34,048 nucleotides of DNA. It comes from an uncultured Granulosicoccaceae bacterium (GTDB lineage Bacteria; Pseudomonadota; Gammaproteobacteria; Granulosicoccales; Granulosicoccaceae). The position numbers and the translations under genes were made by a program. The stretch spans positions 1-34,048 of the forward strand of contig CALGNZ010000004.1 in NCBI GenBank assembly GCA_937957915.1. The letters are read 5' to 3'. Numbering within the stretch: position 1 is the first letter of the stretch; every line of letters begins with the position of its first letter. Shown piece by piece: positions 24,828-34,030 of this stretch. The notes under the pieces are model-generated. The model was not told the origin of the DNA and made no database searches. It worked only from the letters and a program-made list of their open reading frames with translations.

Positions 24828-26495
24828 CTAGAACAACCCTTCAACCTGACCGGCATCGTTGATCTTGATGCGATTGGCTGCGGGTTCCCTTGGCAAGCCA
24901 GGCATGGTCATGATGTCACCGCAGACGACAACAATAAAACCTGCCCCTGCAGACAGGCGAACTTCACGAACAGGCAGTGTGTGTCCTGTCGGCGCACCTT
25001 TTAGATCAGGGTTAGTGGAAAAGCTGTATTGAGTTTTGGCGATACATACCGGCAGGTTGCCAAACCCGCCTTCCTGCAAATCATTAATCTGATTGATAGT
25101 CTTTTGATCTGCACTGATATCGTCAGCGTGGTAAAGCTTGGTTGCAACCGTTTTGATTTTGTCCCAGATTGGCATATCGTCAGGATACAATGGCTTGAAG
25201 TTGGCCTTGCCACTGTCGGCAACTGCGACAACTTCCTTCGCCAGTTCCTCGGTACCGGCTCCACCGTCAGCCCAGTGTGTAGCATCAATTGCCTTGACAC
25301 CTTTGCTTGCCGCAACAGCGCGAACAGCTTCCATTTCCGCATCGCTGTCAGCCGAGAATCGGTTGATCGCAACGACAACAGGAAGGCCAAATTGCTGCAG
25401 GTTATCGATATGTCGAGCCATATTTGAGCAGCCTTCTGTAACCGCTGCAACGTTCTCTTTACCGAGATCATCCTTGGCCACACCACCGTGCATCTTCAGC
25501 GCACGCACCGTTGCAACGAGTACCACGGCATCTGGCTTAAGGCCGGCACTTCGACACTTGATGTCGAGAAACTTCTCAGCCCCAAGGTCCGCGCCGAAGC
25601 CCGCTTCGGTGACAACGTAGTCAGCCAGTTTTAACGCAGTAGTGGTTGCCAGCACAGAGTTACAACCATGTGCGATGTTTGCAAACGGGCCACCGTGGAT
25701 AAACGCCGGATTGTGCTCCAGTGTCTGCACCAGGTTAGGTGCAATCGCATCTTTTAACAAAACAGCCATTGGTCCGGGTGCCAGTATTGCATCAGCGCGA
25801 ACCGGTTTTCGATCGCGCGTGTAGCCGATAACGATTCGACTCAGCCGTGCCTGTAGATCTTCCATGTCTTTAGCCAGACAGAAAATCGCCATCACCTCTG
25901 ATGCAACAGTGATATCAAAACCGTCTTCCCGTGCAAAGCCGTTGCCGGGACCACCAAGTCCACAGGCAATTTGACGCAAGGCACGATCATTCATATCGAC
26001 CACACGTTTCCAGGAAACCCGTCTTGAATCTATCTCATGTTCGTTGCCCCAATAAATATGGTTGTCGAGCAATGCTGACAGCAGGTTATTCGCGGCACCG
26101 ATTGCGTGAAAGTCACCGGTAAAATGCAGGTTGATGTCTTCCATCGGAATCACCTGCGCATAGCCGCCACCTGCAGCGCCGCCCTTCATACCAAAGCAGG
26201 GACCAAGGCTTGGCTCTCTGAGAGCGACCATGGCCTTTTTGCCAATGCGATTCAGGCCATCGTTCAGGCCAACCGAAGTAGTGGTCTTACCTTCGCCAGC
26301 GGGTGTCGGTGTTACTGCAGTTACCAGGATCAGTTTTCCGTCTGGCTTATCCTTCAAGGTATTGATGTAATCAAGATCAACCTTTGCTTTGGTCCGGCCG
26401 TAGGGAATCAACGCATCATCAGGAATTCCTATTTTCTTTGCGATCTCCTGGATAGGTTTTATTTCCGCACGTTGTGCGATTTCAATATCACTCAT
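24828..26495 (-). CDS. fhs: Formate--tetrahydrofolate ligase
   Basis: 555 residues, the family's normal length. It joins formate, ATP and THF into 10-formyl-THF. The P-loop is [10 protein letters not shown] (62-71); other family blocks are [36 protein letters not shown] and [20 protein letters not shown]. It lies 45 bp after the formyltransferase-like gene and downstream of oxc and frc. In this setting it would capture the formate released when Frc passes CoA from formyl-CoA to oxalate, feeding one-carbon assimilation. All expected residues appear intact. Confidence 0.96.
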   Translation of the reverse strand: MSDIEIAQRAEIKPIQEIAKKIGIPDDALIPYGRTKAKVDLDYINTLKDKPDGKLILVTAVTPTPAGEGKTTTSVGLNDGLNRIGKKAMVALREPSLGPCFGMKGGAAGGGYAQVIPMEDINLHFTGDFHAIGAANNLLSALLDNHIYWGNEHEIDSRRVSWKRVVDMNDRALRQIACGLGGPGNGFAREDGFDITVASEVMAIFCLAKDMEDLQARLSRIVIGYTRDRKPVRADAILAPGPMAVLLKDAIAPNLVQTLEHNPAFIHGGPFANIAHGCNSVLATTTALKLADYVVTEAGFGADLGAEKFLDIKCRSAGLKPDAVVLVATVRALKMHGGVAKDDLGKENVAAVTEGCSNMARHIDNLQQFGLPVVVAINRFSADSDAEMEAVRAVAASKGVKAIDATHWADGGAGTEELAKEVVAVADSGKANFKPLYPDDMPIWDKIKTVATKLYHADDISADQKTINQINDLQEGGFGNLPVCIAKTQYSFSTNPDLKGAPTGHTLPVREVRLSAGAGFIVVVCGDIMTMPGLPREPAANRIKINDAGQVEGLF

Positions 26496-26540
26496 TGGCT
26501 TTTTCTCGAAATGTGGGGTTACTGGCCTGATCAGCTGGGA

Positions 26541-27452
26541 TCAACCCATTGTTTGACCTTTGCCGATGCCTGCATCATTCACGAACTCGGCTGCAGTCGC
26601 TTTACTGCTACCGTCCAGCCTTACCCTTTGAACGACGATTCCACCCTCACCGGCCGCTATGGTTAATCCGTCATCATCGATATCAACGATCTCGCCGGGC
26701 TTACCACTAACCGACGTCACAGGCTTGCTATCGAAGATCTGAAGTTTTTTCCCGTCAAACTCGGTCCAGGCCCCGGGCTGAGGGTTGCAACCACGAATCA
26801 GGTTAAACACGTCTGCCGCGGGTTTGCTCCAGTCAATCTTTGCGTCTTCTGCACGGCACCAGCCTTCGTAGGTACCGGCATCCGGATCTTGCGCCAGCTT
26901 TGGCGCATTGCCGGCCTTGACCATGTCAACACCCTCGAGCATGGCATCAACCCCCATCGGATAGAGTGAGTTGAAATAGAGCGACCCGAGTGTGTCTTCG
27001 GGGCCAATCTCTACTTCTTTTTGCAACAGGATGGGCCCGGTATCAAGCCCCTTGTCCGGCCAGAAGATAGACAGGCCGGTTTTCTTTTCACCAAAAATAA
27101 TGGGCCAGTTGATTGAACTCGGACCCTTGTGCATTGGCAGTAATGAAGGGTGATACTGAATTGATCCGTGCGTGGGAATGTTCAGCGCCTCTTCGGGCAC
27201 GAACAGGGTTACATAAGCCATTACGCACAGATCGGCGTTATGCGATTTTAATTTCTCCCACACCGCAGCGTCTTTCCACGATGCCGGCTGGTTAACCTCA
27301 AAACCCTTTTCAAGTGCATATTCCTTTAACGGGTCAGTGCGCGTTCCTTTATCCGGAGCACAATAAACTGCAACAACATCGTCGCCCCGATCTAGCAGGG
27401 CCTCGAGTACTGACTTGCCAAAAGCCTGTTGTCCATGAACCACTATTCGCAT
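26541..27452 (-). CDS. Stand-alone 10-formyl-THF dehydrogenase N-domain-like formyltransferase
   Basis: 303 residues, start supported by GAGAGG. It has a formyltransferase N-terminal domain (1-190) and a C-terminal OB-like domain (about 205-300). The core THGSIQYHPSLLPMHKGPSS and GLSIFWPDKGLDTGPILLQK resemble the folate-binding domain of ALDH1L1 more than methionyl-tRNA formyltransferase. H101 and D137 keep the 36-residue spacing of the ALDH1L1 catalytic pair His106/Asp142. The position of Asn106 in Fmt (Ile104 in ALDH1L1) is Gln99 here. No aldehyde dehydrogenase or carrier domain follows. Possible roles are 10-formyl-THF hydrolase, formyl exchange between THF and CoA, or a sugar/amine formylase. 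Operon context (oxc, frc, fhs) favours the first two. Confidence 0.8.
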   Translation of the reverse strand: MRIVVHGQQAFGKSVLEALLDRGDDVVAVYCAPDKGTRTDPLKEYALEKGFEVNQPASWKDAAVWEKLKSHNADLCVMAYVTLFVPEEALNIPTHGSIQYHPSLLPMHKGPSSINWPIIFGEKKTGLSIFWPDKGLDTGPILLQKEVEIGPEDTLGSLYFNSLYPMGVDAMLEGVDMVKAGNAPKLAQDPDAGTYEGWCRAEDAKIDWSKPAADVFNLIRGCNPQPGAWTEFDGKKLQIFDSKPVTSVSGKPGEIVDIDDDGLTIAAGEGGIVVQRVRLDGSSKATAAEFVNDAGIGKGQTMG

Positions 27453-27572
27453 TGCACGTTCCTCTCTCGCTTTAACTATATGACCGCGTGATGACTAACC
27501 GGGGGGCTATACAGCAAACACTCTATGAATGGACCTCCGCACAGCTGCACGAAGGCCCTTGCCTGAATTACT

Positions 27573-28820
27573 CTATACCGCACCTGACGCTTTGATTTTT
27601 TCTACCTCTTGCGCAGAGTAGCCAAGAAAGTCAGTCAGCACTTCATCAGTGTGCTCACCCAATAATGGAGAACGCTCAACATCCACCGGAGAATCAGACA
27701 GTTTTATTGGACAGCCAACGGTCAGGTACTTTCCACGTTCAGGGTGATCTACTTCGACGATGGTACCTGTTTCACGCAAGGATGGCTCTTCGGCAATTTC
27801 TTTCATTGACAGAATAGGCCCGACCGGAATGTCCTGAGGATTGCAAATCTCCATGACTTCGAATTTGGTCTTGGTCATTGTCCATGCTTCTATTGCATCA
27901 AACACTTCCTGTAAACGAGGCAACCGCGCCGCCGGTGTCGCGAAGTTTTCGTCTTCCTTCCACTCGGGCTTGTCGATGACATCGCATATACGTTTCCACA
28001 CTGCAGCCTGGGTAATAAAGTATGTGTAAGCATTCTTGTCTGTCTCCCAGCCTTTGCACTTTAGAATGCGGCCAGGCTGCCCGCCACCGGAATCATTACC
28101 GGCGCGCGGCGTCGCGTCTTCAAACGGTACACCTTCACCAAACTGTGAATACTCTTTCAACGGCCCGGATGCCAGACGTTGCTGATCACGCAGTTTTACC
28201 CGGCAAAGGTTAAGAACGCCATCCTGCATGGCAGCACTGACCATCTGCCCACGGCCTGATTTCTCTCGTTGAAAAAGTGCGGTAACAATGCCCAGACACA
28301 GATGCAGGCCAGTTCCCGAATCGCCAATTTGCGCACCGGTTACCACGGGCGGGCCATCGAGAAAACCGGTAGTAGAAGCTGAACCACCGGCACACTGTGC
28401 CACGTTTTCGTAGACCTTGCATTCAGCGTATGGACCGGGTCCAAAGCCTTTTATAGAGGCGAGTATCATTCGCGGGTTGAGCTCCTGGATTCTTTCCCAG
28501 GTAAAGCCCATGCGATCAAGAGCACCTGGGGCGAAGTTTTCAACCATCACATCGCACTCTTTGATCAGCCGCTCGAGGACCTCTTTACCCGTTTCGTTCT
28601 TGGTATTTAACGTCAGTGAGCGCTTGTTGTGATTGAGCATGGTGAAATACAAAGAGTCCGCGCCCTCCACATCAATCAGCTGCTTACGCGTGGCATCACC
28701 AACACCCGGACGCTCAACCTTAATGACATCGGCACCAAAAAATCCCAGTAACTGGGTGCAAGTGGGGCCGGACTGGACATGAGTGAAATCCAGTACCTTG
28801 ACACCTTCAAGTGCTTTCAT
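27573..28820 (-). CDS. frc: Formyl-CoA transferase (formyl-CoA:oxalate CoA-transferase)
   Basis: 415 residues of the class III (CaiB/BaiF) CoA-transferase family, close to the 428 of the Oxalobacter enzyme. It moves CoA from formyl-CoA to oxalate, giving oxalyl-CoA and formate. D167 in [10 protein letters not shown] lines up with the catalytic Asp169 that carries the acyl group; [16 protein letters not shown] and HNKRSLTLN are further family blocks. The glycine-rich loop ([13 protein letters not shown]) of true Frc enzymes is present. It follows oxc after 264 bp, a gap that contains a hairpin and a possible promoter. The ribosome-binding site is weak. Confidence 0.94.
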   Translation of the reverse strand: MKALEGVKVLDFTHVQSGPTCTQLLGFFGADVIKVERPGVGDATRKQLIDVEGADSLYFTMLNHNKRSLTLNTKNETGKEVLERLIKECDVMVENFAPGALDRMGFTWERIQELNPRMILASIKGFGPGPYAECKVYENVAQCAGGSASTTGFLDGPPVVTGAQIGDSGTGLHLCLGIVTALFQREKSGRGQMVSAAMQDGVLNLCRVKLRDQQRLASGPLKEYSQFGEGVPFEDATPRAGNDSGGGQPGRILKCKGWETDKNAYTYFITQAAVWKRICDVIDKPEWKEDENFATPAARLPRLQEVFDAIEAWTMTKTKFEVMEICNPQDIPVGPILSMKEIAEEPSLRETGTIVEVDHPERGKYLTVGCPIKLSDSPVDVERSPLLGEHTDEVLTDFLGYSAQEVEKIKASGAV

Positions 28821-28923
28821 AGTGTTGCTTTACTCTTGGTTAAAATAATTGGAGGCCACACGATCAGTTTAACAGTGTGCGCGGCAATAATGCTGTCGTG
28901 TCCGAGTGTGTATTCGCTACCGT

Positions 28924-28952
28924 TATTAACCGCAGCCGTTTGCATCGAACAA
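28924..28952 (-). promoter_or_regulatory. Possible internal promoter for frc
   Basis: On the minus strand TTGTTC (28952-28947) and TTAATA (28929-28924) are 17 nt apart, the ideal spacing for a sigma-70 promoter, about 100 nt before the frc ATG. The match is moderate (four of six at each box) and could be chance. Confidence 0.35.
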
Positions 28953-29042
28953 TTTAAGCGAGCGTTTGAAGCGAACCGTTGGGGCGAAACTACGGGGCGC
29001 CGGAACGGCCACGCCCGCGAAAGTTCGCCAACCACCCGGCGC

Positions 29043-29064
29043 AGTCCGCCTGGTTGAGCGGACT
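29043..29064 (-). terminator. Hairpin downstream of oxc
   Basis: AGTCCGC (29043-29049) and GCGGACT (29058-29064) form a perfect 7-bp stem about 20 nt after the oxc stop codon. No T-run follows on the minus strand, so it is more likely a partial terminator or an mRNA processing/stability site between oxc and frc. Confidence 0.45.
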
Positions 29065-29084
29065 ACCTGTGCCGGAAACCGGAA

Positions 29085-30836
29085 TTACTTGTACATGGTT
29101 TGTGCTTTGGTTCCAGGGGCATATTCGTTTGGATCAACCCACACATTGACTACCGCACACTTGCCGGTTTTGGCAATCGCCTCACGGGCTCTTTGCATGG
29201 CAGGCTGTATTTCACTGGCCTCGGTGACCTCTTCACCATAGCCACCAATCATCTGCCCAAACTGACTGAAAGGTACCTCGCCAAGTTTATTACCAATGTT
29301 GCCACGCTCGGTACCATATTTGGCTATTTGGCCATAGCGAATCTGGTTCATGTGCGAGTTGTTACCTATCACCGCAAGGTATGGGGCGCCAAAGCGTTGC
29401 GCAGTTTCCATATCGAAAGCGGTCATGCCAAAAGAACCGTCACCGTACAGGCATACGACTTCCTTGTTCGGGTGTGCAAGCTTTGCCGCCATCGCAAAAC
29501 CGGTTCCAACACCTAATGATCCCAGAGCACCCGGGTCCATCCACTGTCCTGGATTACGCGGTCGCACGGCCTGTGCGGATATAGTCACAATGTCACCGCC
29601 GTCGCCGATATAAATTGTGTCTTCACCCAGAAACTCATTTATCTCATACGCGAGGCGATACGGGTGAATGGGATTCTGATCTGTCGTAAACAGTGGCATC
29701 AGTTTTTCGAGTTTTGTCGTCTCGATGGCACGCAGTTCATCCATCCATTTTTTGCGCGCGGCCTTTCCACCATCATCAATTCGACCACTGGCGGCCTGCT
29801 CTACCGCGGCCAGTATGGCACCCGGATCGCCTGCCAGCCCCAGACTGATATCGCGATTTTTGCCGACCGTTGAGTAGTTTTGATCGATTTGCACCAGCGT
29901 CGCATCTTTAGAGATGCGCTTGCCGTAACCCATGCGAAAATCGAACGGTGTACCCACGATAAGAATAACGTCTGCATTTTTAAAAGCATCAGAGCGAGTG
30001 CGATCAAAATGGTGCGGATCGTCCTGTCTCATCATGCCGCGACTGGCACCATTCATATAGGCCGGTATGTCGAGTGATCGAACAAAACTGGTTGCGTGAT
30101 TGTGTGATTGCGAAGACCAAACCTGCTGGCCAAACAACACGGCCGGCCGCTTTGCCTTGACCAGAATATCAGCCAGCTTTTCGATGCTCGAAGGATCACC
30201 GATAGAACGTACTGATGATCGATACGCACCATCTTCCGGTATTACCGCAGTATCAATAGGGATTTCGCGGTCAAGGATGTCGCGTGGTATTTCCAGATAA
30301 GACGGACCATAAGCGCCATTAAAACACTCACGCGCCGCCATCGATACCATGTCTGCCACCCGCTCGGTGGAAAATACGCCCGACGCGAATTTTGTAATGG
30401 GAGTCATCATGTCGACGTGAGGCAGATCCTGCAATGACCCCATTTTGTGTTGAGTTAGCGAGCTTTGTCCGCCAATATGCAGAATCGGACTCTCTGAACG
30501 AAACGCTGTTGCAACACCGGTGACCGCATTGGTGCAGCCCGGGCCTGCTGTTGTTACCACACAGCCGAGCTTGCCGGTTTGACGTGCATAGCCATCAGCG
30601 GCATGTGCTGCAGTCTGCTCGTGACGCACATCCACAATGCGAATGCCCTCATCAATACAGCCATCATAGATGTCAATGATGTGTCCGCCACACAGGGTAA
30701 AGATCGTGTCTACCCCTTCATTCTTGAGCGCTTTCGCAACAAGGTGACCACCTGATATGACATCAGTATCACGGCTTTTCTTCGCCAGCGTATCGGTGGC
30801 CGTGTCGGATTTAATCTTGTCTGTCGCGGTAGCCAT
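29085..30836 (-). CDS. oxc: Oxalyl-CoA decarboxylase
   Basis: 583 residues, somewhat longer than the 568 of the Oxalobacter enzyme because of a charged Asp/Lys/Thr N-terminal extension of about 20 residues. It is a thiamine-diphosphate enzyme that decarboxylates oxalyl-CoA to formyl-CoA. E73 in VRHEQTAAHAADGYARQTGK is the catalytic Glu of the PYR domain. The ThDP/Mg motif runs from GDGSFGM (465) to GNNSHMN (491-497). The stretch PRDILDREIP and the C-terminal YAPGTKAQTMYK are typical of Oxc. GAGGGG precedes the ATG. It starts 30 bp after gntR and shares its promoter. Confidence 0.95.
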   Translation of the reverse strand: MATATDKIKSDTATDTLAKKSRDTDVISGGHLVAKALKNEGVDTIFTLCGGHIIDIYDGCIDEGIRIVDVRHEQTAAHAADGYARQTGKLGCVVTTAGPGCTNAVTGVATAFRSESPILHIGGQSSLTQHKMGSLQDLPHVDMMTPITKFASGVFSTERVADMVSMAARECFNGAYGPSYLEIPRDILDREIPIDTAVIPEDGAYRSSVRSIGDPSSIEKLADILVKAKRPAVLFGQQVWSSQSHNHATSFVRSLDIPAYMNGASRGMMRQDDPHHFDRTRSDAFKNADVILIVGTPFDFRMGYGKRISKDATLVQIDQNYSTVGKNRDISLGLAGDPGAILAAVEQAASGRIDDGGKAARKKWMDELRAIETTKLEKLMPLFTTDQNPIHPYRLAYEINEFLGEDTIYIGDGGDIVTISAQAVRPRNPGQWMDPGALGSLGVGTGFAMAAKLAHPNKEVVCLYGDGSFGMTAFDMETAQRFGAPYLAVIGNNSHMNQIRYGQIAKYGTERGNIGNKLGEVPFSQFGQMIGGYGEEVTEASEIQPAMQRAREAIAKTGKCAVVNVWVDPNEYAPGTKAQTMYK

Positions 30837-30866
30837 GCATTTCCCCTCTGTTGATTGGTTTATCTG

Positions 30867-31550
30867 TTAGTCCAGATAATCTACGTGATGCCTCACGTGC
30901 TCTGCGAGACTCAAAGCGTGTTCAATTACCAGTCGCTGAGCATCTTCTGCATCGCGGCCTTCAATTGCCTTGATAATACGAATATGGTCGCGCACCGAGC
31001 GCTCGGTACGGTCAATGTCTCGCACTGACCGACGCCGGATAAACTGCATTTGGATAAACAGTCCATCCATCATCTTGTGCAGCAAGTCAGACTTGCCCAA
31101 TTGCACAATTCTTTTGTGAAACGCGATGTTTTGTTCTGAGTATTCGTCGAGGTGTGCGCTGGCCTGATCGGAACTGTCGAAGGTGACGAAAGTCTCTTGC
31201 AGGTCGGCGATTTCAGCGTCACTGGCTCGCTCTGTGGCAAGACGTGCCGCCATACCCTCAAGCGCGGCCCACACCTGAATGATTTCAATTATTTGCGCGC
31301 GCGACTTACGAACCACAAATGCACCTCGCCGCGGTATCGTAGCCACCAGCCCCTCTTGCTCAAGTCGGGTCAGTGCTTCGCGCACGGGGGTTCTGCTGAC
31401 GCCCAGTTGATCTGCCAACTGCCTTTCGTCCAGCTTTGGTGCTTCGTCGCCGGAATAAATGTCCATCTGGACGATTGCACCCTTCAGTGCAGCGTACACT
31501 TTGTCCTTGAGACCCGTATCCGGTTTTAGTGTTGCGACTTGCAGCGACAT
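30867..31550 (-). CDS. GntR-family (FCD) transcriptional regulator
   Basis: 227 residues. The winged helix-turn-helix is at about 41-79: DERQLADQLGVSRTPVREAL then TRLEQEGLVATIPRRGAFVV. The effector domain (about 85-215) is the all-helical FCD type, with the metal/ligand histidines seen in HKRIVQLGKS and VRDHIRIIKAIEGRD and near the end. AGGAGGT precedes the ATG. As first gene of the oxc-frc-fhs run, under a promoter with a palindrome across the -10, it is probably an autoregulator derepressed by oxalate or a CoA thioester; the ligand is a guess. Confidence 0.9.
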   Translation of the reverse strand: MSLQVATLKPDTGLKDKVYAALKGAIVQMDIYSGDEAPKLDERQLADQLGVSRTPVREALTRLEQEGLVATIPRRGAFVVRKSRAQIIEIIQVWAALEGMAARLATERASDAEIADLQETFVTFDSSDQASAHLDEYSEQNIAFHKRIVQLGKSDLLHKMMDGLFIQMQFIRRRSVRDIDRTERSVRDHIRIIKAIEGRDAEDAQRLVIEHALSLAEHVRHHVDYLD

Positions 31551-31573
31551 GGCCTGACCACCTCCTACTCCTC

Positions 31574-31611
31574 TGGGATATTGTATACCAGAGTTTTGAT
31601 ACCCAGATCAA
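31574..31611 (-). promoter_or_regulatory. Promoter and GntR-type operator of the oxalate operon
   Basis: On the minus strand TTGATC (31611-31606), 18 nt, then TATACA (31587-31582). Across the -10 box lies the 17-bp near-palindrome TGGTATACAATATCCCA (31590-31574), with arms differing at one pair. GTATAC centres flanked by TGG/CCA are common in sites of GntR/FCD regulators. A partial second half-site (GGGTATCA) is just upstream. The arrangement predicts direct repression by the GntR protein encoded 24 nt downstream. Confidence 0.55.
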
Positions 31612-31819
31612 CCAACTATCGTGACAGGTCAGTACAAACCACCCTTTGAGTATAAGTTTCTCACTTGCGACAAAACCCGGGGGTAGAAAATTCAGCAAAT
31701 CTGTTCCGTTGCCGAAACCATTGATTAGCCAGATTGAGCGCATTCCTCTACAGAATCGGATTGCGGGGACTCTGGCCATACTTCGGTGGAAAAAATTAGT
31801 GAATACTCGATAGATTGAT

Positions 31820-34030
31820 GTGACAGTGCCCATCCAAGATAACAATTTCCGTTACAGCGAAGGAGATCGCCGACGGCCACGGCGACCATTGCGGTGGCAA
31901 ATTCTGTCTATTGCCATCATTGGTACGCTGGGGTTTTTCCTGTACCTGGCCGTGACTCTGCTGGAAGCCAAGGATCGCGCTGATCTGCTCAAGGATATCC
32001 GTGACTACCGATATCCGGCACAGGAAAATCTACTGGCGGCATTACATGGCCTGGAGTTCATAGACAGCAGTCTGGAACACGCATTTATCTCCTCTAATAG
32101 CTCACTACTCGACCACTCGATGATTCTGGCCAATGAATTTCGCGGCAATCTGCAGCGCGCAATGATGCTTGAGCACGACAGCTCGCAACAGATCAACCTG
32201 ATTCTGGTGCGGTTTGACGAGTACTTTAGTCGGTCGCACAGCCTGGCGCAGGACATCATTTCAAATAAAAAGGTGTTCTCCGAAACAACGGTAGATAAGC
32301 AGGAAAACGCCAGACTTTTTAATGTGCTGATTGAGTTGCTGGGTGACCTGCAATCGAGCCAAAGCGCCACTCTGGTGTCCAGTGTCGATGCTGCCACCCG
32401 CAGGGCAACCGAAGCGTTGCGTGTTGGTGTAACAGCAGGCCTGTTGACGGCGTTGCTGTTGTTTCTGGTCGCCTTTGTCACCACTCGGGGCATTCTGCAC
32501 AGAATAAACAATATGGTGCAGTCGCTGCGTGAAATTGCCGTCGGCAAAGGTGATATGGATGAACGTATCGAGCTAACCGGTTCTGACGAAATGACCGAAC
32601 TGGCGTTTTGGTTTAATACTTTTATAGAAAAGCTGCAGCACCTGACTGAAGAGTCGACTGCGGAAATAAAAAGACTGGCGTATACGGACACGCTGACCAA
32701 CCTGCCCAACCGCAGACTTTTTTTACGCTGCCTGGAAAGCGAGATTGAGCGATCCGAGGACCAATCAAGAATTGCCGTTCTCTTTCTCGATCTGGATAAC
32801 TTCAAACCGATTAATGATCAGCTTGGTCATGATGCCGGTGACGACCTCATCCGTGAAGTCGCAACCCGGCTCACTACCACAGTCGGGAACTTTGGCTCTG
32901 GTATTGGGCCTGTGGTGCAAGCCAGCGCACCTGTTGCAGGCGGATCTGTTGTCGCACGACTGGCGGGTGATGAATTTATGATCATCATCACTAATGTCGA
33001 GTCAGAACAACAGGCAGCCAATATCGCAGAACGCATTCGACTATCTATTCTGGAGCCCTATAAAATAAGAGACATTGAGTGCTCCGTTGGTGTGAGCGTA
33101 GGTATTTGCGTGTACCCGGATAACGCAAAGGTGGCCGACGAACTGGTAACCAACGCCGATATTGCGATGTACGAAGCGAAGAAAAACGGCAAAAACGCCT
33201 ACTGCTTTTTTGATCCGGAATTAAAAGCTGCATCAGAACGCAAGCTCAAAACGGACACTGCAATAAGAAACGCAATACCCAACGGTGAGCTACACCTGTT
33301 CTTCCAGCCAATTGTGCGCTTGACTGACGGCGAGCTGGTGGGTGCTGAAGCACTGCTACGATGGGAAAACCCTGAGCTGGGCGAGTTTCCACCAGATGAG
33401 TTTATCGCACAGGCCGAGGCAAACGGATTGATCTGTGATCTAGACGACTGGGTACTGAAGTCGGTACTGCGACAAATGTTAATCTGGGAACGCAAGGGGC
33501 TCAGACCGATACAGATATCAATCAACTTTTCATCTGTTCAGGCCAGCCGCCCCGGTCTTGCCAAAGCGGTGGAAACCATTGCAGGTGGACACAGGCATCT
33601 GCTGCAATGTCTGGAAATCGAAATCACCGAGACATCCGCCATTGATAACATTGAAGTGGTGGAAACCAATATCAAGGAACTACAGCTGCTCGGTATCAAG
33701 ATCTCAATGGATGACTTCGGCGCCGGCCATTCATCACTGACGCTGTTAACACACTGCGAAATCGACACCCTTAAAATCGACAAGGCAGTGACACGGGAAA
33801 TAGAGACTGACATCAAGAGCCAGCTCATTGTGCAGTCTATTATAGATCTGGCCAACAAAATGAATGTCAACATCGTCGCCGAAGGCATCGAAAGCGAAGA
33901 ACAGTCCAAAGCACTGGCCCGTCTGAATTGCGATTTTGGTCAGGGCTACTATTTCTCCGCCCCTGTCGGGCCGGTAGACTTCACGGTGTTTCTTGAAGAA
34001 CATGAAACCAAAATGGATCGCGCGGCCTGA
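31820..34030 (+). CDS. Membrane HAMP-GGDEF-EAL cyclic-di-GMP protein
   Basis: 736 residues from GTG 31820 (a second GTG at 31826; no clear ribosome-binding site). Layout: TM1 26-48, an extracytoplasmic helical sensor 49-202, TM2 203-223, HAMP about 224-278, GGDEF about 285-465, EAL about 475-730. The EAL domain looks competent: EALLRW (510-515), N569, E601/E604 in EITETS, DDFGAG (631-636), K652, E688. The GGDEF box reads RLAGDEF (380-386), still compatible with cyclase activity. A roughly 20-residue Gly/Ser/Val-rich insertion (about 355-377) stands just before it and no RxxD inhibitory site is seen there. It is divergent from gntR across 269 bp. Confidence 0.93.
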   Translation: MTVPIQDNNFRYSEGDRRRPRRPLRWQILSIAIIGTLGFFLYLAVTLLEAKDRADLLKDIRDYRYPAQENLLAALHGLEFIDSSLEHAFISSNSSLLDHSMILANEFRGNLQRAMMLEHDSSQQINLILVRFDEYFSRSHSLAQDIISNKKVFSETTVDKQENARLFNVLIELLGDLQSSQSATLVSSVDAATRRATEALRVGVTAGLLTALLLFLVAFVTTRGILHRINNMVQSLREIAVGKGDMDERIELTGSDEMTELAFWFNTFIEKLQHLTEESTAEIKRLAYTDTLTNLPNRRLFLRCLESEIERSEDQSRIAVLFLDLDNFKPINDQLGHDAGDDLIREVATRLTTTVGNFGSGIGPVVQASAPVAGGSVVARLAGDEFMIIITNVESEQQAANIAERIRLSILEPYKIRDIECSVGVSVGICVYPDNAKVADELVTNADIAMYEAKKNGKNAYCFFDPELKAASERKLKTDTAIRNAIPNGELHLFFQPIVRLTDGELVGAEALLRWENPELGEFPPDEFIAQAEANGLICDLDDWVLKSVLRQMLIWERKGLRPIQISINFSSVQASRPGLAKAVETIAGGHRHLLQCLEIEITETSAIDNIEVVETNIKELQLLGIKISMDDFGAGHSSLTLLTHCEIDTLKIDKAVTREIETDIKSQLIVQSIIDLANKMNVNIVAEGIESEEQSKALARLNCDFGQGYYFSAPVGPVDFTVFLEEHETKMDRAA

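Noticed and set aside
26106..26666. 186-codon plus-strand frame over the fhs / formyltransferase junction
   Set aside because: It is antisense to two clearly coding genes, has no recognisable domain and no start signal.
26541..27452. Plain methionyl-tRNA formyltransferase (fmt)
   Set aside because: There is no def partner. The active-site strand lacks the Fmt Asn-x-His and matches ALDH1L1-type sequence, and the gene is embedded with oxc, frc and fhs.
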